In this document: in pieces, positions 16,578-24,288 of the stretch | Numbering within the stretch: position 1 is the stretch's first letter | Layout of the letters: every line of letters starts with the position of its first letter | From: Nocardioides renjunii | GTDB taxonomy: Bacteria > Actinomycetota > Actinomycetes > Propionibacteriales > Nocardioidaceae | Length of the DNA: 64,000 nt | NCBI RefSeq assembly: GCF_034661175.1 | Contig: NZ_CP141058.1 | Coordinates: forward strand, 744,001-808,000 | Direction: 5' to 3' | The notes under the pieces: generated by a model | What the model saw: the letters and a program-made list of their open reading frames with translations, nothing else | Told to the model about the DNA's origin: nothing | Databases searched by the model: none | Program-made: the position numbers and the translations under genes

Positions 16578-17351
16578 TCAGGCGACCTGCAGCGACCGCT
16601 TCGAGAGCCCCATCCAGTAGCCGTCGATGACCTGCGTCGCCGGCTCGTCGGCCGCGGTCGCTGCACCGAGCGTGACGAAGAGCGGCGTGTAGTGCTCGAC
16701 GGTCGGGTGGGCGTAGGGCATGCCCGGCGCCTTCGCGCGGTAGTCCGACAGGGTGTCGACGTCCCCCCGCGCCAGCGCCTCCGCGGCCCACAGGTCGAAG
16801 TCCTGCGACCAGCCGGGAGCCGCGGCGTCGATGCTCCAGTCGGTGAGGAACGGCAGGCCGTGGGTCAGGAAGCCGGAGCCGACGATGAGCACGCCCTCCT
16901 CGCGGAGCGGCCGCAGCCGCTCGCCCAGCTTCATCAGCCGGTGGGGGTCGTCGGTGGGCAGCGACATCTGCAGGACCGGGATGTCGGCGTCGGGATACAT
17001 GATCTTCAGCGGCACCCACGCCCCGTGGTCGAGGCCGCGGGAGACGTGCTGGTGCACCGGCTCAGTGCTCGGCATCATGGCCGCGACGCGTCGGGCCAGC
17101 GCCGTCGCGTCCGGGGTCTCGTAGGTCATCTCGTAGTACTTCGGCGCGAAGCCGCCGAAGTCGTAGACGAGGGGTGCGCCGCTCGCGGAGAGGCTGACCG
17201 GAGCGGACTCCCAGTGCGCCGAGACGATGAGGACCGCCGTGGGGCGGGGCAGGTCCTGCGCCCAGGCGGCGAGCTGCCCGGACCAGATCGGGTCGTCGAG
17301 CAGCGGCGGCGCGCCGTGGCCGATGTAGAGGGCAGGCATGGGGGTCGTCAT
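16578..17351 (-). CDS. LigB-family extradiol dioxygenase, 4,5-DOPA dioxygenase (YgiD) type
   Basis: A 257-residue protein of YgiD/DODA length. The metal-binding histidines are expected in YIGHGAPP (residues 9-16), SAHWESAP (44-51), LDHGAWVPL (about 107-115) and PTVEHYTPLF (near 217). The family opens catechol rings such as L-DOPA with Fe(II) or Zn(II) in the cytosol; the substrate here is unproven. It lies 22 bases after ung in the opposite direction of reading and is a separate unit: ung stops at 17374, and this gene starts at 17351 on the same strand, so read-through is possible. Confidence 0.9.
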   Translation of the reverse strand: MTTPMPALYIGHGAPPLLDDPIWSGQLAAWAQDLPRPTAVLIVSAHWESAPVSLSASGAPLVYDFGGFAPKYYEMTYETPDATALARRVAAMMPSTEPVHQHVSRGLDHGAWVPLKIMYPDADIPVLQMSLPTDDPHRLMKLGERLRPLREEGVLIVGSGFLTHGLPFLTDWSIDAAAPGWSQDFDLWAAEALARGDVDTLSDYRAKAPGMPYAHPTVEHYTPLFVTLGAATAADEPATQVIDGYWMGLSKRSLQVA

Positions 17352-17373
17352 GACAGGCTCAATAGTACGGGAT

Positions 17374-18069
17374 TCAATTATATTCCGGAAGGCCCCAGTC
17401 GACCGGCTCCGCGCCCTGCTCCTCGAGCAGCCGGTTGACCCGGCTGAACGGCTTGGACCCGAAGAACCCGCGGCGCGCGCTCAGCGGCGACGGGTGCGCC
17501 GACTCCACCCACGGGATGTCGCCGAGGAGCGGCTTGAGCGACTGTGCGTGCCGGCCCCAGAGGATGGCCGCGCACGGACCGCCGCGCTCGGCGAGGGCGG
17601 TGATCGCCCGCTCCGTGATGGCCTCCCAGCCCTTGCCCTGGTGGCTGTTGGAGTCACCCGGGCGCACGGTCAGCGACCGGTTGAGCAGCATCACGCCCTG
17701 GTCCGCCCACGCCGACAGGTCGCCGTGGCGGGGCGGCACGATGCCGAGGTCGTCGCGCAGCTCGACGTAGATGTTGACCAGGCTGGGCGGCAGCGGCCAC
17801 ACGTGCCGCTCGACGGCGAAGCTCAGGCCGATCGGGTGGCTCGGGTTGGGGTAGGGGTCCTGGCCCACGACGAGGACGCGTACGTCGGCGAGCGGGCGCC
17901 GGAACGCCCGGAAGACCAGGTCGCCGGCAGGTTGGTAGCCGCGGCCGGCCGCCACCTCCTCGCGCAGGAAGCGGCCCATCGCCGCGATGCGGTCGTCCAC
18001 CGGGGCCAGCGCCTCCGCCCAGTCGGCGGCGACGAGGTCCTTCTCGACGAGCCCGGCGAGCGCGCTCAC
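17374..18069 (-). CDS. ung: Uracil-DNA glycosylase (family 1)
   Basis: A 231-residue UDG that removes uracil from DNA. The water-activating motif [18 protein letters not shown] is near residues 65-82, the Asn-containing [10 protein letters not shown] near 122, and the leucine-loop motif [21 protein letters not shown] near 187. GTG 18069 overlaps the stop of the upstream decarboxylase gene (GTGA), so ung is the last gene of a four-gene coupled operon starting at 22004. That is an odd partner for the metabolic genes upstream. The start agrees with the family length. Confidence 0.96.
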   Translation of the reverse strand: MSALAGLVEKDLVAADWAEALAPVDDRIAAMGRFLREEVAAGRGYQPAGDLVFRAFRRPLADVRVLVVGQDPYPNPSHPIGLSFAVERHVWPLPPSLVNIYVELRDDLGIVPPRHGDLSAWADQGVMLLNRSLTVRPGDSNSHQGKGWEAITERAITALAERGGPCAAILWGRHAQSLKPLLGDIPWVESAHPSPLSARRGFFGSKPFSRVNRLLEEQGAEPVDWGLPEYN

Positions 18070-19508
18070 GAGCGGCGCACCGGTCGCTGGAGCCGGTCGA
18101 GGAAGGCGACGAGCAAGGCCTCTCGCATGGGCGGCGAGGCGACGTCGAGCATCGCGTTGACCGCGGCCATCCTCGTCGGCAGCTCGAGCCCGCCGTCGGC
18201 CGCCGTGCCGACCAGGCCGGATGCCGCCAGCAGGCCGTCGAAGTCGTCGTCGTCCAACGTCGTCGGGTCGAGCGCCTCGATGAAGGCCACCACGTCCGCG
18301 TCCACCGCGACCGGTCCGGCGGCCTGCGCCGCGGCGAGCGACTCCGTGAGCGCCGTCGCGAACTCCTCGACGTGCGCGAGCGTGCCCGCGCTCACCGAGA
18401 GGTGGATGCTCGCTCCGTCGGCGCCGTGCGACAGCTGCGGCTGGACGTACCAGCCACGGTCGACGAGCTCGTCGGTCAGGGTGAACGGGTCGCACGAGGA
18501 GTCGGTCGCCATCGCGACCAGCGTCGAGTCGGGCGGGACCACGAGGCGCAGCGCCGGCTCCCGCTCGATGCGCTCGACGATGGCGTCGACCGCGACGAGC
18601 GCCCGGTCCGCTAGCTCGAGGTAGCCGGCGTCGCCGATGTGCTCGACGACCGCCCAGGTCCCGGCGACCGGCCCTCCCGAGCGGGTGGACTGCGTCGTCG
18701 CGTTCAGCATCGTGTAGCCCGGCCAGGCCGCCGACGCGAAGAACTGCGGCCGGCGCAGGCCCGCGTCGCGGTGGAGCAGCAGGGAGGTGCCCTTGGGCGC
18801 GTAGGCGTACTTGTGGGTGTCCACCGAGATCGACGTGACGCCCTCGACGGCGAAGGTCCACGGCGGCACCGCGCGGCCGAGCCGGGCGGCGTAGGGCAGC
18901 ACCCACCCGCCGATGCAGGCGTCGACGTGGCAGCGGATCCCGTGGGCGGCCGCGGCGGCCGCGACGGCGGTGACCGGGTCCACCACCCCGTGGGCGTACG
19001 ACGGTGCGCTGGCGACGACCAGGACGGTGTCGTCGTCCATCGCCTCGGCCATCGCAACGGGGTCGGCGCGGAAGTCGGGACCGACCGGCACCAGCACCGC
19101 CTCGACGCCGAAGTAGTGGGCGGCCTTGTGGAACGCGGCGTGCGCGGTCGAGGGCAGCACCATCCGGGGGCGTACGACGTCGGGCCTGCTGTCGCGCGCA
19201 CCCTGCACCGCCAGCAGGATCGACTCCGTGCCGCCGGAGGTGACCGTCCCGACCGCCGTGCCCGGGGCGTCGAGGAGGGCGCACGTGAACCCGACCAGCT
19301 CGTTCTCCATCTGCAGCAGCGACGGGAACGCGGTCGGGTCGAGGGCGTTGGAGGCGGCGTAGGCGGCCACGGCCTCGCGTGCGACCCGGTCGACCTCGGG
19401 CTCGCCGGAGTCGTAGACGTAGGCCAGCGTGCGCCCGCCGTGGACGGGCAGGTCGGCGCCCTGCAGGGCCCGGAGGCGCTCGAGGGGGTCAGCCGTGCCG
19501 GAGGTCAT
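18066..19508 (-). CDS. PLP-dependent decarboxylase/lyase, sphingosine-1-phosphate lyase-like
   Basis: A 480-residue group II decarboxylase fold. The PLP lysine lies in [15 protein letters not shown], which is much closer to sphingosine-1-phosphate lyase (DTHKYGxAPKG) than to glutamate decarboxylase. [13 protein letters not shown] binds the phosphate, and [10 protein letters not shown] carries the pyridine-ring Asp. Eukaryotic and some bacterial members cleave phosphorylated sphingoid bases, while others decarboxylate aromatic amino acids, so the substrate is open. It overlaps the upstream transporter gene by 20 bases and ung by four. The C-terminal extension after about residue 395 is acidic ([10 protein letters not shown]) and is not part of the catalytic core. 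Confidence 0.85.
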   Translation of the reverse strand: MTSGTADPLERLRALQGADLPVHGGRTLAYVYDSGEPEVDRVAREAVAAYAASNALDPTAFPSLLQMENELVGFTCALLDAPGTAVGTVTSGGTESILLAVQGARDSRPDVVRPRMVLPSTAHAAFHKAAHYFGVEAVLVPVGPDFRADPVAMAEAMDDDTVLVVASAPSYAHGVVDPVTAVAAAAAAHGIRCHVDACIGGWVLPYAARLGRAVPPWTFAVEGVTSISVDTHKYAYAPKGTSLLLHRDAGLRRPQFFASAAWPGYTMLNATTQSTRSGGPVAGTWAVVEHIGDAGYLELADRALVAVDAIVERIEREPALRLVVPPDSTLVAMATDSSCDPFTLTDELVDRGWYVQPQLSHGADGASIHLSVSAGTLAHVEEFATALTESLAAAQAAGPVAVDADVVAFIEALDPTTLDDDDFDGLLAASGLVGTAADGGLELPTRMAAVNAMLDVASPPMREALLVAFLDRLQRPVRRS

Positions 19509-20853
19509 GGGGGGCTCCTTCCGCTGCCGCCACCTCGGCGGCGTCGAGGGTGTACTGCCGCAGCCACCACAGGCTCAGCAGGGTCAGCGCCGCGGGCAGC
19601 ACGGAGAACCCGAGCGTGATCGCGGTCAGGGCCGAGCCGGGCTGGGTGATCTCCCGGCCCTCGCTCGAGAGGTAGCCGCCCAGCGCCAGCACGACGGCGA
19701 AGACGGCCGGTCCCAGGGCGAGGCCGAGGGTCTCGCCCGCCGTCCAGACGCCCGTGTAGACGCCCGCGCGGTTCTCGCCCGTCCGGGCCGAGTCGACCGC
19801 CGCCGCGTCGGGCAGCATCGCCATCGGGAAGACCTGGCAGCCGGCGTAGCCGACGCCGACCAGGGCGGTCGCGGCGAAGACGACCGCCGGCGGCGCGATC
19901 CGCGCGGTGACCGCGAGCACGGCCCCTGCGGCCAGCACGAGCGAGGCGATGACGTAGCCGCGTCGCTTGCCGATCCGCGTGCCGACCGCGGTCCACACGG
20001 GCGTCAGCAGCAGGGCCGGGCCGACGAAGCAGACGAACAGGACGGTGGCCGCTCCCGAGCTCGCCAGCACGTCGCCCGCGAGGTAGTCGACCCCCGCCAG
20101 CATGCAGCCGGTCGCCAGCGCCTGGAGGACGAAGGTGGTGAGCAGGACCCTGAAGTCGCGCGCCTGCCCGACGATCCGCAGCTGCTCGCGCAGCGACCCC
20201 GCTCCGGCGGCGACGGCGCCGACCGGCGCCCGGCGGGTGCCCCACCAGGCGCTCACTACCCCGACCGCGATCAGGACCGACATCACCACGCCCATCACGC
20301 GGTAGCCGTCGCGGCCGCCGATCGCGTCGCGGATCACCGGTGCCGTCGCACCGGCCAGCATGATGGTGAACGCCAGGATCGCCACCCGCCACGTCATCAG
20401 CCGCGTGCGCTCGTCGTAGGACGCGGTGATCTCCGCGGGCATCGCGACGTAGGGGACCTGGAAGAACGCGTACGCCGACGCCGCGAGCACGAAGAACACC
20501 AGCACCCAGCCCGCCTCGAGCAGCGAGCTCCCGAGGTCGGGCGCCGCGAAGATGAGCGCGAAGGCGCCCGCCAGCATCAGCCCGGCGCGGATCAGCCAGG
20601 GCCGGCGCGGTCCTGCCGGGTCGATGGTCCGGTCGCTGACCCGCCCCGCGACCGGGTTGAGGACGACGTCCCAGGCCTTGGGGAGGAAGACGATCACCCC
20701 GGCCCACAGCGCGGCGATGCCGAGCTCGTCGGTGAGGTAGGGGAGCAGCATCAGCCCGGGCACGGTGCCGAAGGCGCCGGTGGCGACCGACCCGCTGCCG
20801 TAGCCGATCCGGACGCCACGGGACAGCCGCGAGGTGTCCAGGGTGCTCGTCAC
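19489..20853 (-). CDS. MFS transporter, glycoside-pentoside-hexuronide (MelB-like) type
   Basis: A 454-residue protein with twelve predicted membrane helices. Early sequence features typical of the GPH branch are GYGSGSVATGAFGTVPGLMLLPYL, then KAWDVVLNPVAGRVSDRT (residues about 52-69) with RRPWLIRAG shortly after. These transporters are cation symporters for sugars or similar solutes. GTG 20853 overlaps the stop of the hydrolase gene by four bases. It probably imports the substrate handled by the neighbouring hydrolase and lyase, which is an inference from coupling. Confidence 0.85.
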   Translation of the reverse strand: MTSTLDTSRLSRGVRIGYGSGSVATGAFGTVPGLMLLPYLTDELGIAALWAGVIVFLPKAWDVVLNPVAGRVSDRTIDPAGPRRPWLIRAGLMLAGAFALIFAAPDLGSSLLEAGWVLVFFVLAASAYAFFQVPYVAMPAEITASYDERTRLMTWRVAILAFTIMLAGATAPVIRDAIGGRDGYRVMGVVMSVLIAVGVVSAWWGTRRAPVGAVAAGAGSLREQLRIVGQARDFRVLLTTFVLQALATGCMLAGVDYLAGDVLASSGAATVLFVCFVGPALLLTPVWTAVGTRIGKRRGYVIASLVLAAGAVLAVTARIAPPAVVFAATALVGVGYAGCQVFPMAMLPDAAAVDSARTGENRAGVYTGVWTAGETLGLALGPAVFAVVLALGGYLSSEGREITQPGSALTAITLGFSVLPAALTLLSLWWLRQYTLDAAEVAAAEGAPHDLRHG

Positions 20854-22004
20854 CGCTGGCCCAGGGACCGGGAGCCCGCCGAGCCGTAGCGGCGCGACGG
20901 GTTGGCGCCGATCGTGCGCGGGCCGGTCGGCTCCGGGCCGGCCGACCACTGCTCCACCCACTCGTCGATCGTCGTCCACGTCGTGCCACGTGCCGCGCGT
21001 CCGGTGAGCATGCCGAGGTGGCCGCCGGGGACGATCTCGAAGCGCACCTCGCGCGATCCGCTGAGCAGCGGCACCACAGGGCGTACGGCGGGCAGCGGCG
21101 CGATGCCGTCGGTGTTGCCGGCGAACACGAGCACCGGCACCTCGATCGCGGCCAGGTCGACGGTGCGCCCGCCGATCTCCGTGCTGCCGCCCACGAGCGC
21201 GTCGCCCTCGAGGAAGCGGTGGTAGAGCTGGCCGAAGCTGCGGCCGGGGTAGGCGGTCGTGTTGGACATGAACCGGGTCACCGCCTCCACCTGCGCGAGG
21301 TAGTCCGTGTCGTCGAGGTGGGTCAGCACCGCCAGCGGCTTGGCGACCACCTGCTGCGCCGACGCCGCGGTGAAGGCCCAGCCGACCAGCGACGTCGGCA
21401 CGCCGCCCAGCGCCCGGTGGGCACGGGTGACCGGGCCCCGACCCTGGGTGAGGTCGAGCAGCGGGCGCACCGGGGCGACCAGGGGCACCTTCGTGACGTC
21501 GACCGGTGATCCGACGACGGTGAGCGAGGCGATCGGGAGGTCCTGGGCGTCGGCGGCGGTGAGCAGGGCGAAGAGACCGCCGAGGCTCCACCCGACGAGG
21601 TGCACGCCGCGGCCGCCGGAGTGCTCGTGGACTGCCCGGACGGCCAGCGGGAGGACCTCGTCGACCCAGTGCTCCATGCCGACGGTCCGGTCCTCGAGGG
21701 GCACCCGCCCGTAGTCGACGAGGTAGGTCGGACGGCCCCCTCCGATCAGGTGCTCCACCAGCGAGCAGCCCCGGCGCAGGTCGTAGCACAGGGCCGGCGC
21801 GGCGAGCGGCGCCACCAGCAGGACCGGGTCGCCGGTCTGCGGGACCTCGGGGGCGGGCAGGTAGTGGTAGACCTCGCGCAGCTCCCCGTCGTCGATCAGC
21901 GTCCGCGGCATCCGGCGGAGGTCGGCCAGCCCGCCGTGGAGCACGGTGTGCGCCACGTTCCCGGCCGCCGACACCACCTGTCCGGGCGTGGGGATGAGGT
22001 CCAT
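20850..22004 (-). CDS. Alpha/beta hydrolase, PHA synthase (PhaC)-like
   Basis: A 384-residue protein with the PHA synthase/depolymerase-type alpha/beta hydrolase layout. PVLLVAPLAAPALCYDLRRGCSLVEHL precedes the nucleophile elbow VGWSLGGL (about residue 141). An Asp is in GNTDGIAP and a His in PGGHLGMLTG. True PHA synthases have Cys in the box; this one has Ser, so it is more likely a lipase/esterase or acyltransferase of that superfamily. It is the first gene of a coupled minus-strand operon. The ATG at 22004 lies six bases after TAAGTT. Confidence 0.8.
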   Translation of the reverse strand: MDLIPTPGQVVSAAGNVAHTVLHGGLADLRRMPRTLIDDGELREVYHYLPAPEVPQTGDPVLLVAPLAAPALCYDLRRGCSLVEHLIGGGRPTYLVDYGRVPLEDRTVGMEHWVDEVLPLAVRAVHEHSGGRGVHLVGWSLGGLFALLTAADAQDLPIASLTVVGSPVDVTKVPLVAPVRPLLDLTQGRGPVTRAHRALGGVPTSLVGWAFTAASAQQVVAKPLAVLTHLDDTDYLAQVEAVTRFMSNTTAYPGRSFGQLYHRFLEGDALVGGSTEIGGRTVDLAAIEVPVLVFAGNTDGIAPLPAVRPVVPLLSGSREVRFEIVPGGHLGMLTGRAARGTTWTTIDEWVEQWSAGPEPTGPRTIGANPSRRYGSAGSRSLGQR

Positions 22005-22010
22005 GCGAGA

Positions 22011-22016
22011 AACTTA
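22011..22016 (-). promoter_or_regulatory. -10 box of the hydrolase-MFS-lyase-ung operon
   Basis: Minus-strand TAAGTT ends six bases before ATG 22004, a leaderless geometry. Confidence 0.4.
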
Positions 22017-22103
22017 CGGCCCGGGTGCATCCAGTGGCGGGCTCCGGACGGAGAAGGGGGTGTGACGGGCGCCGACCGGCGCCCCCGACGGAAGGAACAC
22101 CCC

Positions 22104-22745
22104 ATGAAGCGTCGCGTTCCCGCCCTTCTCGCCGCCTCTGCCCTCGCGCTCGGCGCGGTGCAGGCCACGGCCCCCGCTGCCAGCGCCCAGGCCGCCCCCG
22201 GGGAGGACAGCCTCGCCGCCCTCCTGACCTCGGACGGCAACACGTTCGACAAGAACAAGAACGACTTCGACATCGTCACCGAGGCCGCGCTCGCGATCGT
22301 CGGCGCGAAGCCGGACTCGCCGGTGGCCCTCCTCGCCGACGGCAGCCAGAAGCTCACCGTCTTCGCTCCCACCGACCAGGCCTTCCGCCTGCTGGCCAAG
22401 GACCTGACCGGCAAGAACATCAAGTCCGAGAAGGCGATCTTCGACGCGCTCGTCGAGCTCGCCGGTGTCGACACCATCGAGACCGTGCTGCTCTACCACG
22501 TCGTCCCGGGCAAGACCCTCACCAGCGGCAAGGTCCTCAAGGCCGACGGCGCCAAGCTCGCCACCGCCCAGGGCGGCAAGATCAAGGTCAAGGTGACCAT
22601 GAAGCCCAAGGTGTCGGTGACGCTGAAGGACCTCGACAAGGACGCCACCGACCCGAAGGCCGTGCTCGACGCCCTCGACCTCAACAAGGGCAACAAGCAG
22701 GTCGCGCACGGCATCGACCGCGTGCTGCGCCCGATCGACCTCTGA
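22104..22745 (+). CDS. Secreted fasciclin-domain protein
   Basis: A 213-residue protein with a Sec signal (KRRVPALLAASALALGAVQAT, cleavage near APAASAQA, residues 27-33) and one FAS1 domain. FAS1 motifs are LTVFAPTDQAF (about residues 88-98) and VLLYHVVPGK (near 130), ending in IDRVLRPIDL. It should be exported and act in adhesion or at the cell surface. In mycobacteria the fasciclin proteins MPT70 and MPT83 are made under SigK/RskA control, and the next two genes here are such a pair. GAAGGAA at 22091-22097 is the ribosome binding site for ATG 22104. Confidence 0.92.
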   Translation: MKRRVPALLAASALALGAVQATAPAASAQAAPGEDSLAALLTSDGNTFDKNKNDFDIVTEAALAIVGAKPDSPVALLADGSQKLTVFAPTDQAFRLLAKDLTGKNIKSEKAIFDALVELAGVDTIETVLLYHVVPGKTLTSGKVLKADGAKLATAQGGKIKVKVTMKPKVSVTLKDLDKDATDPKAVLDALDLNKGNKQVAHGIDRVLRPIDL

Positions 22746-22835
22746 GTCGGACCGAGTCGGAGCACACCGAGAACAGGCGCTGGGTGGGGGACGCGGATGA
22801 GCACCGTCGCGTTCCCCGCCCGCGCGCCACGCCGG

Positions 22836-22841
22836 TACGGT
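22836..22841 (+). promoter_or_regulatory. Possible -10 box deciding the sigma-factor start
   Basis: TACGGT ends six bases before GTG 22848, matching the leaderless spacing at other genes in this window. It favours GTG 22848 over ATG 22797. Confidence 0.35.
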
Positions 22842-22847
22842 GGCGCA

Positions 22848-23435
22848 GTGGTCACCGGCGTCGCACTCGAGGACGAGCAGGACGATGACGTCCGCTCGGT
22901 CGCAGCTCGTCTCGTGGACGGTGACGAGCTCGCCCTCGAGGAGATCTTCGACCGCTGGTCGGCGCTGGTCCACACCTACGCCCTCCGGGCGCTCCGCGAC
23001 CCGCACGACGCGGAGGACGTCACGCAGCAGGTCTTCGTGGCCGCGTGGCGCAGCCGGCACACGCTGACTCCCAGCCCGACGGCGCTGCCCGCCTGGCTGA
23101 TCGGCATCGCCCGGCACAAGGTCGCCGACGCCCGGGCCGCGCGGGCCCGCGACAGCGACAGGGTCGCCGCGGTCGCCGCCCAGCCCGAGGCCCACCACGA
23201 CCTCGTGGAGGCCGTCGACCGCGAGGTCGCCGACCGCCTCGTCGTCCGCCAGGCCGTCCAGGACCTCCCGGACCCGCGCCGCACCATCGTGTTCCTCGCG
23301 TTCTGGGAGGAACGCAGCCACGCCGAGATCGCGGAGACCACCGGCCTCCCGCTCGGCACCGTCAAGAGCCACGTCCGTCGTGGCCTCGTCCAGGTCCAGC
23401 AGAAGCTCGAGGGGGTGCGCCGTGTCCCACGTTGA
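22848..23435 (+). CDS. ECF RNA polymerase sigma factor, SigK-like by context
   Basis: About 195 residues. Region 2 includes YALRALRDPHDAEDVTQQVFVAAWR, with the DAED-V signature of core-polymerase and -10 binding. Region 4 includes HAEIAETTGLPLGTVKSHVRRGLVQ, the -35-binding helix-turn-helix. The gene overlaps the RskA-type anti-sigma gene by 14 bases and follows a fasciclin gene, the set of partners seen with mycobacterial SigK. An alternative start is ATG 22797, which adds 17 low-complexity residues and has a GGTGGGGG sequence in front. It probably drives its own operon and the fasciclin gene. Confidence 0.88.
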   Translation: MVTGVALEDEQDDDVRSVAARLVDGDELALEEIFDRWSALVHTYALRALRDPHDAEDVTQQVFVAAWRSRHTLTPSPTALPAWLIGIARHKVADARAARARDSDRVAAVAAQPEAHHDLVEAVDREVADRLVVRQAVQDLPDPRRTIVFLAFWEERSHAEIAETTGLPLGTVKSHVRRGLVQVQQKLEGVRRVPR

Positions 23436-24192
23436 TCTCGAGGAGCTCGCCGGGGTCGCCCTCGACCACGACGACACCTCCGACGAGGTGCGTCGCCATG
23501 TCGCCTCCTGCCCGGAGTGCAGGGCCGTCGTCGCGTCCCTCGCCGAGGCCCGGCACCTCGCCGGCGAGGGCCCGCTCGTCGCCCCGCCGCGCCACGTCCG
23601 CGACCGCGTGCTCGCCCACGTGCGCACGCCGGGTGCCGCCGCCGACGCCCCGACCTCCGCTCCCTCTCCGCCCATCCCGCTGCGCCGCGGCTCGCACCGC
23701 ACGACCGGCACGGGTCAGGCCCCCTCCGGGCGACGCGGCGTCCCCGTGTGGGCCGCCGGGCTCGCCGCCGCACTGGCCCTCGTGGCCGGACTCGGCCTCG
23801 GCCGCGTCCTGGGCGACGGCGACGCCGCCCCCGAGGCCGTGGACCCGCCGACGCAGTCCGCCACCGTCGTCGCGGCCGCCGACCTCACCGCGCTCGACAG
23901 CGACGCCGCCCGCGGCGAGGCCAGCGCCGTGCGTTCCGAGGACACCGTCACCCTCCGCGTGCGCGCCCGCGAGCTCGGCGAGGAGGACGGCTTCCACGAG
24001 GTCTGGCTCATCAACGTCGACGGCACCCGCATGGTGGCCCTCGGCGTGCTGGCGAACGGCGACGCGGGCGAGTTCCAGGTCCCCCGGGGGCTCATCGACG
24101 ACGGCTACCGGATCGTCGACATCTCCATCGAGCCCGAGGACGGCGACCCCACCCACTCCGGGGTCAGCCTCGCCCGCGGCGAGCTCGCCTGA
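23422..24192 (+). CDS. Anti-sigma factor, RskA family
   Basis: A 256-residue protein. The cytosolic N terminus carries the zinc anti-sigma motif H-x3-C-x2-C in RHVASCPECRAVV (residues 24-36). A Pro/Ser-rich linker follows, then one membrane helix (about 112-132, VWAAGLAAALALVAGLGLG), then the extracytoplasmic RskA domain with FHEVWLINVDGTRMVALGVL and YRIVDISIEPEDGDPTHSGVSL. It should hold the sigma factor at the membrane until regulated proteolysis frees it. GTG 23422 lies inside the sigma gene (14-base overlap), so the two are translationally coupled and made in equal amounts. Confidence 0.92.
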   Translation: MSHVDLEELAGVALDHDDTSDEVRRHVASCPECRAVVASLAEARHLAGEGPLVAPPRHVRDRVLAHVRTPGAAADAPTSAPSPPIPLRRGSHRTTGTGQAPSGRRGVPVWAAGLAAALALVAGLGLGRVLGDGDAAPEAVDPPTQSATVVAAADLTALDSDAARGEASAVRSEDTVTLRVRARELGEEDGFHEVWLINVDGTRMVALGVLANGDAGEFQVPRGLIDDGYRIVDISIEPEDGDPTHSGVSLARGELA

Positions 24193-24276
24193 GCGGTCCT
24201 GCCCGGTCCGCCGCCGCAGCCGCCACCCACCACCGCCCTAGGGGCGGGAGTCCTCGACATCGCGCCGTCCGGGGAC

Positions 24277-24282
24277 TAGGAA
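24277..24282 (+). promoter_or_regulatory. -10-like box of the FMN oxidoreductase gene
   Basis: TAGGAA ends six bases before ATG 24289; the last base departs from TANNNT. Confidence 0.3.
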
Positions 24283-24288
24283 CGAACC

